A stretch of 64,000 nt of DNA from an uncultured Saccharospirillaceae bacterium (GTDB lineage Bacteria > Pseudomonadota > Gammaproteobacteria > Pseudomonadales > Oceanobacteraceae), in assembly GCA_947499545.1 (NCBI GenBank), contig CANMOZ010000004.1, forward strand, positions 1-64,000, read 5' to 3'. How positions within the stretch are numbered: the stretch's first letter is position 1; each line of letters opens with the position of its first letter. Below are positions 43,746 to 53,011 of the stretch, piece by piece. The notes beneath the pieces are model-generated. The model saw only the letters and a list, made by a program, of their open reading frames with translations. It searched no databases and was not told where the DNA came from. Position numbers and translations under genes: made by a program.

Positions 43746-43864
43746 GGCTCCGTTGCAAAAAACGACGGGGTCTCTAATAGCTTTTTGTGCGCCATGACTT
43801 TGGCCTGCAATTTCTCTTACCAGCCTGAGGCTTATAAAGTCTCATAATTTTTTGCAACGGAGCC
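43746..43864. mobile_element. 119 bp MITE-like element with 17 bp terminal inverted repeats
   Basis: GGCTCCGTTGCAAAAAA (43746-43762) and its perfect inverted copy (43848-43864) flank 85 bp with no coding capacity. The ends resemble IS6-family ends (for example GGCTCTGTTGCAAA of IS6100, from memory). No matching 8 bp target duplication is visible in the flanks. It lies between hmp and the SRPBCC gene. Single or palindromic copies of the end occur at 11723, 15761, 19789, 36402 and 40142. Confidence 0.6.
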
Positions 43865-43920
43865 TCTTTAACTGTCTCGCAGTATTTTTACAGGCTGCAG
43901 TGATTTGCTAAAGCCTTCGT

Positions 43921-44346
43921 CTATTGTTCTGTTGCATGATCAGAGAGCTTTAACATGGCAGCTCTTAAGTGTTTCTTAATCTTGTTGCCAATGATTCTTC
44001 CAAAAATGGGAGAAAGCAATCCTCTCATTTCAACTGTGTGTACAATGCAGTTACTTCCATCAGGCTGTTTTTCGTAAGCATGAATAAAGGACATTTTTGT
44101 TAGGGGAAGTTTGGCGCAGCTAATAAATTGCTGATTCTCTTTAATGCTGGTTATTTCAAATGAAACGACAGGTCCATTTTTAGGCTTCATGGTTCCTGTG
44201 GAGCCTTTTGAAAAGGATTTGTGTAATTTTACCCATTCCAATTCGTTATCCCATTGAGGCCAGTTTTCTGCGGCAGACCATAAACACCATACCTGTTTGG
44301 GAGATGCGTTTGTTTGGACGACTTCGGTATAAGACCAAGTAAACAT
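43921..44346 (-). CDS. SRPBCC (START-like) family protein
   Basis: A 141-residue protein with the polyketide-cyclase/START pattern. It starts WSYTEVVQTNASPKQVWCLWSAAENWPQWDNELEWV, then has a beta-rich middle and a long C-terminal helix (GRIIGNKIKKHLRAAMLKLS). The fold forms a cavity for hydrophobic ligands; the ligand is unknown. No signal peptide is present. The gene stands alone, converging on the MITE-like element. Confidence 0.8.
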   Translation of the reverse strand: MFTWSYTEVVQTNASPKQVWCLWSAAENWPQWDNELEWVKLHKSFSKGSTGTMKPKNGPVVSFEITSIKENQQFISCAKLPLTKMSFIHAYEKQPDGSNCIVHTVEMRGLLSPIFGRIIGNKIKKHLRAAMLKLSDHATEQ

Positions 44347-44727
44347 GTAGACATTTTCCTAAATGATGTGCGTTATGAAGTGTATCCGTTCTGCTGGCCT
44401 TGTAGGTCTAATTATGGGTTTGATAGAAGTAAGAAATGTATGACGGTTGGGGCGTTTCATCGCCTCATGGAGGGAAAGCAACCTAAGCTTTATAAAATAA
44501 AAAAACCGCTGCATTGGGGTACAGCGGCAAAAAGCCTTCTTGGTGATAACCTGAGCCTTTTCCTTGGCTCTTAGAAGGTGACGCGCAGTTTATAGAATTA
44601 GACAAAAATAACCACTAGCCACTCAGCTAGTCGTTAAATGACCAGCCTGTGTGAGTTTTGGTTATGAGTCAATTAAGCGTCAAGCAGGGGATATAAGTGA
44701 AGGGTAAAGGAATAGACAATTTTCTAT
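44347..44727. other. Intergenic stretch holding a terminator
   Basis: It separates the SRPBCC gene start from the end of the EAL/HDOD gene. The plus-strand frame 44314-44574 crosses the terminator and is not a gene. Confidence 0.55.
44498..44527 (-). terminator. Intrinsic terminator of the EAL/HDOD gene
   Basis: On the minus strand CCGCTG (complement of 44522-44527) pairs with CAGCGG (complement of 44506-44511) and is followed by seven T. It is about 200 bp past the stop at 44728. Confidence 0.75.
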
Positions 44728-45942
44728 CTACTGTGCTTGGGCCAGTGCATTTTCTGCCCAGTGGATACCGTATTGATAGGCCTCGTTAAGCTCATCTGTA
44801 CCCAAACCATACTTGTGCAGTAGCTGTAGGGGAAGTTCGTCAAAATCGCCCCGTTCGAATGCCATGGCTGTATCCAGTGCTAATCCTAGAGGACCTTGGT
44901 GGGAGACAATGCCGGTTGATAGAGTATTCGGGAGTTCCAGAGACTTAATGAGATCGGCCAATGGCTGGTCAAACAGAGCATCCAGGTTGGCAAATAAACC
45001 CGCGGTGAAAAAGCTGTGTTTTTCATCGGGTTGGATCCAATCCGCAAGTTTTTCACACATGGCTGCTCGGACCATTGCATTTAAACGGATGGCCTCAGGT
45101 TTGTCTTCCAGGTTGCCCATCGCGATTAAGCTAGCCCAGCTACGAATGTTGTTAAGACCCAGCACGGTAACGGCCTGTAACAAAGAGCTTACCTTGCTAA
45201 CCCTAGCAAAGGCAGCTGAATTGACGATTTTCAAAAGCTTATAGCTGAGTTGCGGGTCTTGGGCAATGATATCCGCCAATCGCTGAGGATTGGCGTCTTG
45301 GCTTTGGAGTTCTCGGAGTAACTTGAGAATCACCATTTTATTGTCTGGGATCTTACGCCCTTTAATGATCTGGGGTTTGCTTAAAAAATAACCTTGAAAG
45401 TACTTGAACCCTAACTGCTTGCAAAACTTAAACATTTCATAGGTTTCAACCTTTTCAGCGAGCAGTTCGATTTTCTGGGGAATAAACGATTGGGCGTACT
45501 GCTCAATCTCTTCTTTAGAAGAGGAAAGAACGTCAATCTTGATGATATTGGTGAGATGTAGCAGGGCAGCCGTGTTATGCGTGAGAATAAAATCATCGAG
45601 GGCGATTTTAAACCCCATCTTTTTCGCCTTCATTAAAGCAGTGATGATGTGCTCATCCACTTCCACGTCTTCAAGTACTTCAATAATGTAACGATTCTGG
45701 TCGAAGGGGGGTAAATCCAACAGCAGCTTGCGTGTAAAATTAATCAGGGCAACGTGATCGCCCACTACACCTTTTAAGCCCGCTTCTCCAAAGGTGTTTA
45801 AGAGAACTTCTGATGTGGCTTTGTCTCCGCCGATGTCAGAAAGGCTGTTTTCAGCTGAACGAAACAATAGCTCGTATCCCCAAATGCTGAGTTTAGGGTC
45901 AAAAATGGGTTGTCGAGCAAGCAACGGGGTTTCTTCGGGCAT
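44728..45942 (-). CDS. EAL-HDOD signalling protein (YuxH-type)
   Basis: An EAL-like domain (about residues 1-190) starts LLARQPIFDPKLSIWGYELLFR. It keeps IIEVLEDVEV but lacks several metal ligands of active phosphodiesterases, so it may only bind c-di-GMP. A HDOD domain follows (LLRELQSQDANPQRLADIIAQDPQLSYKLLKIVNSAAF). The family links c-di-GMP to motility or stress output. ATG 45942 has AGGAAGG 8 bp upstream; ATG 45993 is a longer alternative with a poor site. It is divergent from cheV and has its own terminator at 44498-44527. Confidence 0.9.
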   Translation of the reverse strand: MPEETPLLARQPIFDPKLSIWGYELLFRSAENSLSDIGGDKATSEVLLNTFGEAGLKGVVGDHVALINFTRKLLLDLPPFDQNRYIIEVLEDVEVDEHIITALMKAKKMGFKIALDDFILTHNTAALLHLTNIIKIDVLSSSKEEIEQYAQSFIPQKIELLAEKVETYEMFKFCKQLGFKYFQGYFLSKPQIIKGRKIPDNKMVILKLLRELQSQDANPQRLADIIAQDPQLSYKLLKIVNSAAFARVSKVSSLLQAVTVLGLNNIRSWASLIAMGNLEDKPEAIRLNAMVRAAMCEKLADWIQPDEKHSFFTAGLFANLDALFDQPLADLIKSLELPNTLSTGIVSHQGPLGLALDTAMAFERGDFDELPLQLLHKYGLGTDELNEAYQYGIHWAENALAQAQ

Positions 45943-46163
45943 GCTTACCGCCTTCCTAGCCGTATGTAAGAGTTTAGCTAAGCCAGTCAGCATTAAAGTG
46001 TAATCCGTGCAAAGTATTCTCTGAAAAGCAGTATTAATGGCATTTTAATTAACTAACACCCTGATAGTTAAGGGTAAATAGACTTGTATAGAAATAAAGC
46101 GATAGGCTTTATGGATGGTAGTCTTCGACTAGACTGAATGAGAGGCTTTGTAAGGTTTATGTC

Positions 46164-47096
46164 ATGAGCGGTGTCCTCTCGAGTGTTGATGCACGTACCA
46201 AGCTGGTTGGTCAGAACCGGCTAGAGTTGTTGATGTTTAATCTTGGAGGGAGACAAGCTTTTGCCATCAATGTATTTAAAGTTCAAGAGGTTATGCGGCT
46301 GCCAAGGTTAACACCGTTGCCCGCTAGTCACCCTGTGGTAAAAGGCGTTACCCATCTTAGGGGTCACACCCTGCCAGTAGTGGACTTGAAACAAGCAATA
46401 GGTATGGGAACGCTGAAGATTGAGGAGAGCTCGAACATCATTGTCACAGAGTATAACCGCACTATTCAAGCATTTTTGGTCGGAAATGTAGAACGTATTG
46501 TCAATATGAACTGGGAAGAAATATTACCTCCTCCCTCAGGTGCGGGCCGTTCACACTATTTAACCGCGATTACCCGAGTAGAAGATCGCATCACTGAAAT
46601 CATTGATGTAGAAAAAATTCTTGCCGAGATTTCGCCCTATAATGCCCATGTCTCAGAAGAAGTCATCGATACCGAATTAACTCACGTCATTCAAGGTAAG
46701 CATGTCTTGGTTGTGGACGATTCATCGGTGGCTCGTAACCAGGTAGCAGGGGCACTAGAAGATCTAGGGCTTCATGTGGTGAAAGCCAATAATGGGCTTC
46801 AGGGGTTGCAAGTGTTGTTAAATGCAGCCGAGAAATTTGAGGACGTCAGCCAGGAGTTTGTCTTGGTGATTACCGATGCTGAAATGCCCGCGATGGACGG
46901 ATATAAATTAACAACAGAAATACGAAAACATGACCGCTTGAAAAATTTGTTTGTCATGTTGCACACTTCGTTGAGCGGTAGCTTTAACGAGCAGATGGTT
47001 AAGAAAGTCGGTTGTGATGACTTTCTTTCCAAATTTCAGCCAGATCTTCTGGCTGAAAAAGTTCAGGCGGCATTGAAGCAGCGTTTGAACGGGTGA
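46164..47096 (+). CDS. cheV: Chemotaxis coupling protein CheV
   Basis: A CheW-like domain (about residues 18-165: LMFNLGGRQAFAINVFKVQEVM, GVTHLRGHTLPVVDL) is fused to a response-regulator receiver domain. The receiver has VLVVDDSSVARNQV, the phosphoryl Asp in LVITDAEMPAMDGY, and a Thr-Ser region. It couples chemoreceptors to CheA and adapts through phosphorylation. The length of 310 residues is normal. It is divergent from the EAL/HDOD gene, so two motility regulators share an intergenic region. Confidence 0.94.
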   Translation: MSGVLSSVDARTKLVGQNRLELLMFNLGGRQAFAINVFKVQEVMRLPRLTPLPASHPVVKGVTHLRGHTLPVVDLKQAIGMGTLKIEESSNIIVTEYNRTIQAFLVGNVERIVNMNWEEILPPPSGAGRSHYLTAITRVEDRITEIIDVEKILAEISPYNAHVSEEVIDTELTHVIQGKHVLVVDDSSVARNQVAGALEDLGLHVVKANNGLQGLQVLLNAAEKFEDVSQEFVLVITDAEMPAMDGYKLTTEIRKHDRLKNLFVMLHTSLSGSFNEQMVKKVGCDDFLSKFQPDLLAEKVQAALKQRLNG

Positions 47097-47189
47097 TTGG
47101 ATTCCCCCATTGGGTTTATATCGTACCATGACCACACATTCTTTAGTCTTAACATTGATTTCTAATGGTTGTTTGGAGGAAGAGTAAGT

Positions 47190-47666
47190 ATGAGCGTTAA
47201 TCAAATCGGTTTGGATACAGATAAATCCAGTAAGTTGGCTGAAAAATTAAATAAGTTACTTGCGGATTATCAGCTTTTTTACATGAATGTTAGGGGGTTT
47301 CATTGGAACATAAAAGGCCCTGAGTTTTTTGAGCTTCATGTGAAATTTGAAGAGCTATACAACAATTTATTGACCAAAGTCGATGATATTGCTGAGCGTA
47401 TCGTGACTCTGGGTAAAACACCCCTGCATACCTATTCTGATTATGCAAAAGTGACGGATGTGAAAGAAGCGAAAGATATTTCAAATGGCAAACAGTCGGT
47501 TCAAGCGATTATTGACACATTTACAGCGCTGCTTGTACAACAGCGCGATATCCTTGCCATGGCAGCTGACTTGAACGATGAAGGCACGGCTTCTCAAATG
47601 AGTGATTACATCGTTGAGCAGGAAAAGATGGTGTGGATGTACAACGCTTATCTTGGTGGAAAATAG
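47190..47666 (+). CDS. dps: Dps-family DNA-protection ferritin
   Basis: A 158-residue four-helix protein forming a dodecamer that oxidises Fe2+ with peroxide and protects DNA. The ferroxidase residues are visible in NVRGFHWNIKGPEFFELHVKFEELY (His, Asp/Glu positions). GGAGGA lies about 9 bp before ATG 47190; the in-frame TTG at 47169 is inside the ribosome-site region. A strong terminator follows. It is probably induced by oxidative stress or starvation; no operator is evident. Confidence 0.93.
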   Translation: MSVNQIGLDTDKSSKLAEKLNKLLADYQLFYMNVRGFHWNIKGPEFFELHVKFEELYNNLLTKVDDIAERIVTLGKTPLHTYSDYAKVTDVKEAKDISNGKQSVQAIIDTFTALLVQQRDILAMAADLNDEGTASQMSDYIVEQEKMVWMYNAYLGGK

Positions 47667-47697
47667 AATACAAGTTACAAGGGCTTAAATGCGTGAC

Positions 47698-47725
47698 AAT
47701 AGGGAGCAAAGCTCCCTATTTTTTT
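47698..47725 (+). terminator. Intrinsic terminator of dps
   Basis: AATAGGGAGC (47698-47707) pairs with GCTCCCTATT (47711-47720) over 10 bp around an AAA loop and runs into five further T. It is 31 bp after the dps stop. Confidence 0.9.
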
Positions 47726-47734
47726 GATATTCCC

Positions 47735-48838
47735 TTATTCTTTTTCGGTTAGCTGGGCGGTTGTTTGATACCCTTGACCTTGGCGAATAAAATTGATTCG
47801 AATTTGTTCGCCTGGCTGTAAGCGTGCAATGTACTTTTTCACTTTCTGCCCATCGGCAGAACGGATGTCATCAATGTAGGTAATGATGTCTCCTCGTTGC
47901 AGGCCGGCTGCCCGACCGGGTGATTTCGGGTCTAGGTCGGTAATAATTAGGCCTTCAACGCTGTCAGGGAGTTCTAGGTTTTTGCGGATGGTTGGGGTAA
48001 GGGGTTGAGAATAAACGCCTAACCAACCCCGAATAACTCTGCCGTGTTTTGCTAGTTGTTCCATCACACTTAATGCGTTCCGAACGGGAATCGCAAATCC
48101 GATGCCCATTGAACCACCACTTTTCGAGATAATGGCCGTATTGATGCCAATCAGCTCCCCCTTCGTGTTAATGAGTGCCCCTCCAGAGTTGCCAGGGTTA
48201 ATAGCGGCATCGGTTTGAATAAAGTTCTCGTAATCCGTTATACCGACTTGATTGCGCCCAGTTGCACTGACAATCCCTAGCGTGACGGTTTGACCAAAGC
48301 CAAATGGGTTGCCAATGGCTAGAACTACGTCACCTACGTTTAATAATTCATCTTGGCCAATTTGAATGCTCGGAATATCCGGTAGGTTAATTTTCAGTAA
48401 GGCCAAATCGGTATCAGGGTCGGTACCCACAATGCTCGCACTGGTTGATCTGCCATCTTGTAAGGCAATTAGGATTTCATCAGCTCCCTCTATTACGTGG
48501 TTGTTAGTGATGACGAATCCATCTTGGTGCAATATGACACCTGACCCCAGACTGGTTTCTGCTTTTTCCCGAGGTGTGGGTTTTAAGTTAAAGAATCTTG
48601 AAAAGAAGGGGTCATCCAGTAAAGGGTGGTAATTGCGTCTGAGTATCTTGGTTGTGTAAATGTTGACGACAGCAGGAACGGCTTTTCGGACGCTTTCTGA
48701 ATAAGAGTGCACCAGAGCACTTTTGTTATGAGCTTCCGAGTTTGTGGTGGGTGACCACTCAGGAAAGAGTTGTAATACCCAAAGCGCAATGACAAGTCCA
48801 AGGGTGATGGGCGTAAGGTAGTGATTCAATCGATGCAT
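47735..48838 (-). CDS. degS: DegS/AlgW-type periplasmic serine protease
   Basis: A membrane-anchored HtrA protease with one PDZ domain that starts regulated cleavage of the anti-sigma factor of SigmaE/AlgU. It has an N-terminal membrane helix (TLGLVIALWVLQL). The catalytic residues are His (ITNNHVIEGA), Asp (DPDTDLALLKI) and Ser (INPGNSGGAL), and the PDZ domain follows (RGWLGVYSQPLTP, AAGLQRGDIITYID). ATG 48838 starts just before the anchor; a TTG at 48904 would add 22 residues. It is divergent from the Nif3-like gene. Confidence 0.9.
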   Translation of the reverse strand: MHRLNHYLTPITLGLVIALWVLQLFPEWSPTTNSEAHNKSALVHSYSESVRKAVPAVVNIYTTKILRRNYHPLLDDPFFSRFFNLKPTPREKAETSLGSGVILHQDGFVITNNHVIEGADEILIALQDGRSTSASIVGTDPDTDLALLKINLPDIPSIQIGQDELLNVGDVVLAIGNPFGFGQTVTLGIVSATGRNQVGITDYENFIQTDAAINPGNSGGALINTKGELIGINTAIISKSGGSMGIGFAIPVRNALSVMEQLAKHGRVIRGWLGVYSQPLTPTIRKNLELPDSVEGLIITDLDPKSPGRAAGLQRGDIITYIDDIRSADGQKVKKYIARLQPGEQIRINFIRQGQGYQTTAQLTEKE

Positions 48839-48913
48839 GAGGCTTGAATGTTCAGAGTGGGTCTTTAAACTTAGAAGCTTACTGAGATAAATCAGCCAGA
48901 GCAAGAGAATCCC

Positions 48914-49702
48914 GTGAATAGCATTAAGTGTGAAGCGCTTTTAGGGTATTTAGATGAACTGCTTAAGCCGGGCATGTTCAAAGATTATTGTCCTAATGGC
49001 CTGCAAATCCAGGGTAAATCAACCATTCAGCGGTTGATTACAGGTGTAACGGCATCCCAAGACTTTTTAGATGCGGCAATCGAGCAAAAAGCCGATGCTG
49101 TTTTGGTGCACCATGGCTATTTTTGGAAAGGAGAGCAGCCAAACATCACCGGAACCAAATACCACCGGGTACGTGCTTTGATTGAAGCTGGCGTAAATTT
49201 ATTTGCTTATCATCTTCCGCTCGACTGTCACCCTGAATTTGGCAACAACGCTCAGCTTGGGCAACGTATCGGTATTCAACGGTTAGGGCATTTAACACCT
49301 GGACAGCCGAATGATCCGGGTGATATAGGGTGTTTTGACCGCCCATTAACCCTATCCGAACTTGAAGACCGATTAATTAAGGACTTAGGGCAGAAGCCCC
49401 TGATCATCCCTGGGCAAAGCAGTCTAAAACCATTGGACAGCGCTTATAAAGTTGAAAAAGTGGCTTGGTGCACTGGAGGCGCCCAATCTTATTTTGAGCG
49501 TGCCATTGCTCAGAGTGTAGATGTTTATATCACCGGGGAAATATCCGAACCAATGGTGCATTTAGCGAGAGAATCGGGCGTTACCTATGTAGCGGCAGGT
49601 CATCATGCAACCGAAAGGTATGGTGCTTTATCATTGGGCAATCATCTAGCCGAGCATTTTGGATTAGAAGTCGAGTTCATTGACATCGACAATCCTGTCT
49701 AA
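48914..49702 (+). CDS. Nif3-like dinuclear metal protein (YbgI family)
   Basis: The 262-residue protein shows the family pattern: DYCPNGLQIQGK, VLVHHGYFWKGE with metal-binding His, NLFAYHLPLDCHPEFGNN, then TGEISEPMVHLARE and AAGHHATERYG. Members bind two metal ions in a toroidal hexamer. They are annotated as GTP cyclohydrolase 1 type 2, but the function is not settled. The start is GTG 48914. This gene next to degS is common in gammaproteobacteria (family knowledge). Confidence 0.92.
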   Translation: MNSIKCEALLGYLDELLKPGMFKDYCPNGLQIQGKSTIQRLITGVTASQDFLDAAIEQKADAVLVHHGYFWKGEQPNITGTKYHRVRALIEAGVNLFAYHLPLDCHPEFGNNAQLGQRIGIQRLGHLTPGQPNDPGDIGCFDRPLTLSELEDRLIKDLGQKPLIIPGQSSLKPLDSAYKVEKVAWCTGGAQSYFERAIAQSVDVYITGEISEPMVHLARESGVTYVAAGHHATERYGALSLGNHLAEHFGLEVEFIDIDNPV

Positions 49703-49756
49703 ATGAGGGTTTAGCCCTTCAGGTGTTAGCGGTTAGTCTTGATTAAAGATTAATCG

Positions 49757-50656
49757 TTAACCGATATGGGCCTGATCTCGGCCAGAAGATTTAGCGATAT
49801 ACAAAGCCTGATCAGCAAAATCAAATAATTTAGAGGGATCACCTTCGAATTCTGATAGACCAGCACTGCACGTCAGCTTGATGCGAGCTTTTGGCATATT
49901 CAGGGGCTTGGCTCGGATTTTATCCAATGTCCGATCAGCAACCTGTTTAGCCTGGTCTAGCCCCGTATTCCGTAATAAAACCGCAAACTCTTCTCCACCC
50001 AGTCGGAAACAGGTATCCGATTGACGAACGCCTTTTTGCAGACGTTTGGTGCACTCAATCAATGCGAGGTCGCCGACTTTATGGCCGTGGCGGTCATTGA
50101 TTTGTTTGAAATGATCAATATCAAAGATGATAAGAGATAGGGGAGACTGATACCGCTTGGCAATTGCACATTCGCGTTCGAAATGTTGATCGAATGCTCT
50201 GCGATTTCCGAGATTAGTGAGTGGATCGAGCTGAGATTCACGTAACAGGCATTCATACATTAGGGCGTTTTTCAGAGGGTAAATCAAAGCGCCTTGTAGT
50301 GTTTCTAAATTAGCGAGTTCTTGCTCTCGAAACCGCTTGCGCCGATGAAAAGAAAGAATGCCGATAGGCGTTCCATCAATTGAAAGATTGTACTTCGCTT
50401 TATGTTGGGTTAAATCGCCTTGGTTCAGTCGCAGTTTGGGGCCCACGCCTTCAGGAACAATCAGATCTAAGCCATCGACTACCGTCAGTTTATTACAGAG
50501 ATCGAAGAAAACGTTTAACAGGCGCTCGACATCTAGGTGTCGTTGCAATTGCTGATTAGCGATGTACACCTGCCTCTGACTAATAGTAGGTTCAGGAGCG
50601 AAAGCGGAAAAAGGTGTCACCTTTGACGGTGCCGTTTTTCCTCCTTGTACACTCAT
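49757..50656 (-). CDS. Diguanylate cyclase (GGDEF) with N-terminal GAF-like domain
   Basis: The C-terminal GGDEF domain makes c-di-GMP. The A-site is RLGGEEFAVLL, with DIDHFKQINDRHGHKVGD upstream and DPLTNLGNRRAFD at the domain start. No inhibitory RxxD is apparent before the A-site. The N-terminal 150 residues look like a GAF-type sensor with two helices; the ligand is unknown. There is no membrane segment. The 299-residue gene stands alone, and the EAL/HDOD gene 4 kb away is a likely functional neighbour. Confidence 0.9.
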   Translation of the reverse strand: MSVQGGKTAPSKVTPFSAFAPEPTISQRQVYIANQQLQRHLDVERLLNVFFDLCNKLTVVDGLDLIVPEGVGPKLRLNQGDLTQHKAKYNLSIDGTPIGILSFHRRKRFREQELANLETLQGALIYPLKNALMYECLLRESQLDPLTNLGNRRAFDQHFERECAIAKRYQSPLSLIIFDIDHFKQINDRHGHKVGDLALIECTKRLQKGVRQSDTCFRLGGEEFAVLLRNTGLDQAKQVADRTLDKIRAKPLNMPKARIKLTCSAGLSEFEGDPSKLFDFADQALYIAKSSGRDQAHIG

Positions 50657-50744
50657 GGATGTATCTCCTATTGCCAGATGTTAGGCGAATGAATGGCATG
50701 CCAGCGTCAGTAAAGAGCGTTGGCAGCCCTTTATCTATCAACAA

Positions 50745-51500
50745 TCATTCCAAATGTGACCAGTCCAGCTGAGTATCGACATTAGATGCTGTCATCAGCT
50801 CAACGAATGCTGCGCCTAATGCTTCTGTCGTGGGGACGGCTGCAGGGTTTTCTGCGGGGTAAGCTGCAGCCCTCAGTTGTGTACGTCGAGCACCAGGGTA
50901 GATGCTGTGGCAAGTAATAGAGGAAGTGTTGTCTAATTCCTCTGACCAGGTGTGAATGAGCCGATCGCTGGCGGCTTTTGATGCTGTATAGGCACCCCAA
51001 AATGCGTGTGTTTTTTTCATTCGATCTGAAAAACTGATCACTTTGGCTTGCTTGGCAGCATCCAGCAGAGGGTATAGCACGTGAATTAAACGAAAAAGAG
51101 CTGTGCAATTGATCGCCATAACCTCATTCCAGCTGTTTAGGTTGTAGTTGGCGATAGGGGTGATCGGGCCCACTTGAGCAGCACAATGAATCACGCCATC
51201 AAGCGCCCCTTGGATTTGATTGAGCTGGTCTCTTAGTTGATAGAGATTGTCGTCATCGGCTTTGATTAAATCGAGAGGGGCAAGAATGGGTTCCGGCCCT
51301 CCCAAAGTCTCTATTTTGTCATATACCGCATTCAGCTTCATTTCGTTGCGTGCGAGCAACACTACGGTTGCACCTGCTGCACCCAGGGCAATAGCTGCTT
51401 CTGCTCCTATGCCTTGGCTGGCACCCGTAACAAGTATCATGCGCCCAGATAGAGGGCGCGATGAATCGGAGAGTTGAGACTGATCTTGAGTGACGGGCAT
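50745..51500 (-). CDS. Short-chain dehydrogenase/reductase, YciK-like
   Basis: A Rossmann-fold oxidoreductase. ILVTGASQGIGAEAAIALG is the NAD(P) loop, HCAAQVGP sits in the NNAG position, and YTASKAA holds the active Tyr and Lys; a Ser in VISFSD probably completes the site. The length of 251 residues is normal. The pattern is closest to YciK of gammaproteobacteria; the substrate is unknown. The next gene, 66 bp upstream on the same strand, encodes an unknown protein. Confidence 0.85.
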   Translation of the reverse strand: MPVTQDQSQLSDSSRPLSGRMILVTGASQGIGAEAAIALGAAGATVVLLARNEMKLNAVYDKIETLGGPEPILAPLDLIKADDDNLYQLRDQLNQIQGALDGVIHCAAQVGPITPIANYNLNSWNEVMAINCTALFRLIHVLYPLLDAAKQAKVISFSDRMKKTHAFWGAYTASKAASDRLIHTWSEELDNTSSITCHSIYPGARRTQLRAAAYPAENPAAVPTTEALGAAFVELMTASNVDTQLDWSHLE

Positions 51501-51565
51501 GATATGACAACATTAATGCTTTAGATGGCACCAAATTTTACGTCTTTTTGGCTTTGAAACAAGAC

Positions 51566-52267
51566 CTAAGGTGCATAGCTGCTGTTTCGGGTGTGGCCGA
51601 CAGCAATGTGCTGAAACCAGGCATGAAGCAAACAGCGAGAAAAGGGCAGTAAGCCCAAAGGAATACAGATGCCTGTCGTCGAACTGGTTTGAGTATTGGG
51701 CGATAGCTGTGTGGTCGTGAGAGGCGTTCCAAGAAAACCAAAAAGCTGAGCATTTAAGTCGACACGATGATGTTTGTTGACAGTATGAAGTTGCCAATGG
51801 TCCACCGCGCGACCAAAGAGCGTCTGTAAGTTTTGATCGTCATTGCAAGAGGAACGGTACTCTTTCTTGGCTTCGTTCAATTGGCCAATTAAGTAGCACG
51901 AAGGGCCATGTTGAAAAGTAAGGTGCAGCAACTGCTTTAGATATAATCGCTCGCTTAATTCTTTGTAAGGCAGTTTGGGTAATGTTCGAGCAAACGTATA
52001 TAACAGCTGACAGCCTTTACCATGATGGATGACGTAAAGGGATTTTGTACAAACATAACCCACATCGTACTCACCCTCTCGAATTAAGCATAACGTAGCA
52101 TCATCACTCAATTCCGGATCAACACTCATGGGGGTTGAGGTGAAACCACTGGTTTGATCAATGATGGTATTGACTCGTTCCATTCGCTCTAAAGCCGTTT
52201 GGTACACAGCTTGTGTTGAGGCAGATCGTTGATAAACGTCTGTAGTAAGGTGAGATGTGCTTAACAT
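51566..52267 (-). CDS. Hypothetical protein
   Basis: A 233-residue soluble protein, not recognised. It has no signal peptide or membrane segment. It has a helical N-terminus (VYQTALERMERVNTIID), a beta-rich middle (CLIREGEYDVGYVCTKSLYVI) and a Thr/Ser-rich stretch near residue 190 before a Cys-containing end. The size, position and codon use resemble the neighbours, so it is probably real. It may be co-transcribed with the SDR gene downstream. Confidence 0.6.
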   Translation of the reverse strand: MLSTSHLTTDVYQRSASTQAVYQTALERMERVNTIIDQTSGFTSTPMSVDPELSDDATLCLIREGEYDVGYVCTKSLYVIHHGKGCQLLYTFARTLPKLPYKELSERLYLKQLLHLTFQHGPSCYLIGQLNEAKKEYRSSCNDDQNLQTLFGRAVDHWQLHTVNKHHRVDLNAQLFGFLGTPLTTTQLSPNTQTSSTTGICIPLGLLPFSRCLLHAWFQHIAVGHTRNSSYAP

Positions 52268-52566
52268 GAGCGTTAAAAAATCCTGTGTTGTGCTCCGAAC
52301 TTGAACGCATAACTCATTTCGCAGCGGGGTTTTTTATTGTAAGGCTCATGTATATAGATCTAATTTCTGAATTTAGTGAGTAATTTTGAAAAAATGGCAT
52401 AAAGCACGTATTGCTCCTGAAGAAATCTTCTGAATGATTCGTGGGGCGAGTTTATCGAGAATATTATTTATACCGTTATCTTTTGTTTTGGTAATAAACC
52501 ATTCTAGGGGCATAGTTTATTAATCGCTATCAGGTTTTTCGATGTTTAACCACTCATCTCATATCA
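52268..52566. other. Intergenic stretch without a supported gene
   Basis: About 300 AT-rich bases between two minus-strand genes. I see no terminator or RNA gene. Confidence 0.5.
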
Positions 52567-52779
52567 TCAGATGATGCACGTACCCTTTGGAAGAGCCATC
52601 CTAACCCAACCAGGGACGCGCCTAAACCTAGAAAGTTGCTTCTCTGAGCGTTCTTGCAAGATGGTTTGGATCATCTTTTCGGCAAAATGGAGCTGTTTTT
52701 CCAATGAGTCAATCCGAGACGATTGGCGAACAAATGCTCCGATCACACCAATGATAAAAAGTAATAATATGAATTCCAC
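52567..52779 (-). CDS. Small membrane protein with coiled-coil
   Basis: A 70-residue protein with one N-terminal membrane helix (FILLLFIIGVIGAFV), a short coiled-coil (IDSLEKQLHFAEKMIQTIL) and a basic C-terminus. The start is GTG 52779. The composition is that of a genuine bitopic membrane protein rather than a chance frame, but no family is recognised. Confidence 0.5.
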   Translation of the reverse strand: MEFILLLFIIGVIGAFVRQSSRIDSLEKQLHFAEKMIQTILQERSEKQLSRFRRVPGWVRMALPKGTCII

Positions 52780-53011
52780 GAGACCGGCTCTTCTCTAAGT
52801 CAATTTATAGGATAACCTCTGCTTGCTTAATAGGTGAAAATAAGTAGAGGACGCTGTAAGAATATCTTCATAAAAATTTGTAAACCTAGCAATAGTGCGT
52901 ACTTGGATGACTTGTGTTTGAGGCTGGGTATGCATCAACCACAGACGGCAACTTTGAAGTAGAAGTAACGGAGAGAACACCCCATTATCTGAGTTTACCC
53001 AAGGATGGATC

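Noticed and set aside
44314-44574. 86-codon plus-strand frame
   Set aside because: It overlaps the SRPBCC start and passes through the terminator of the EAL/HDOD gene.
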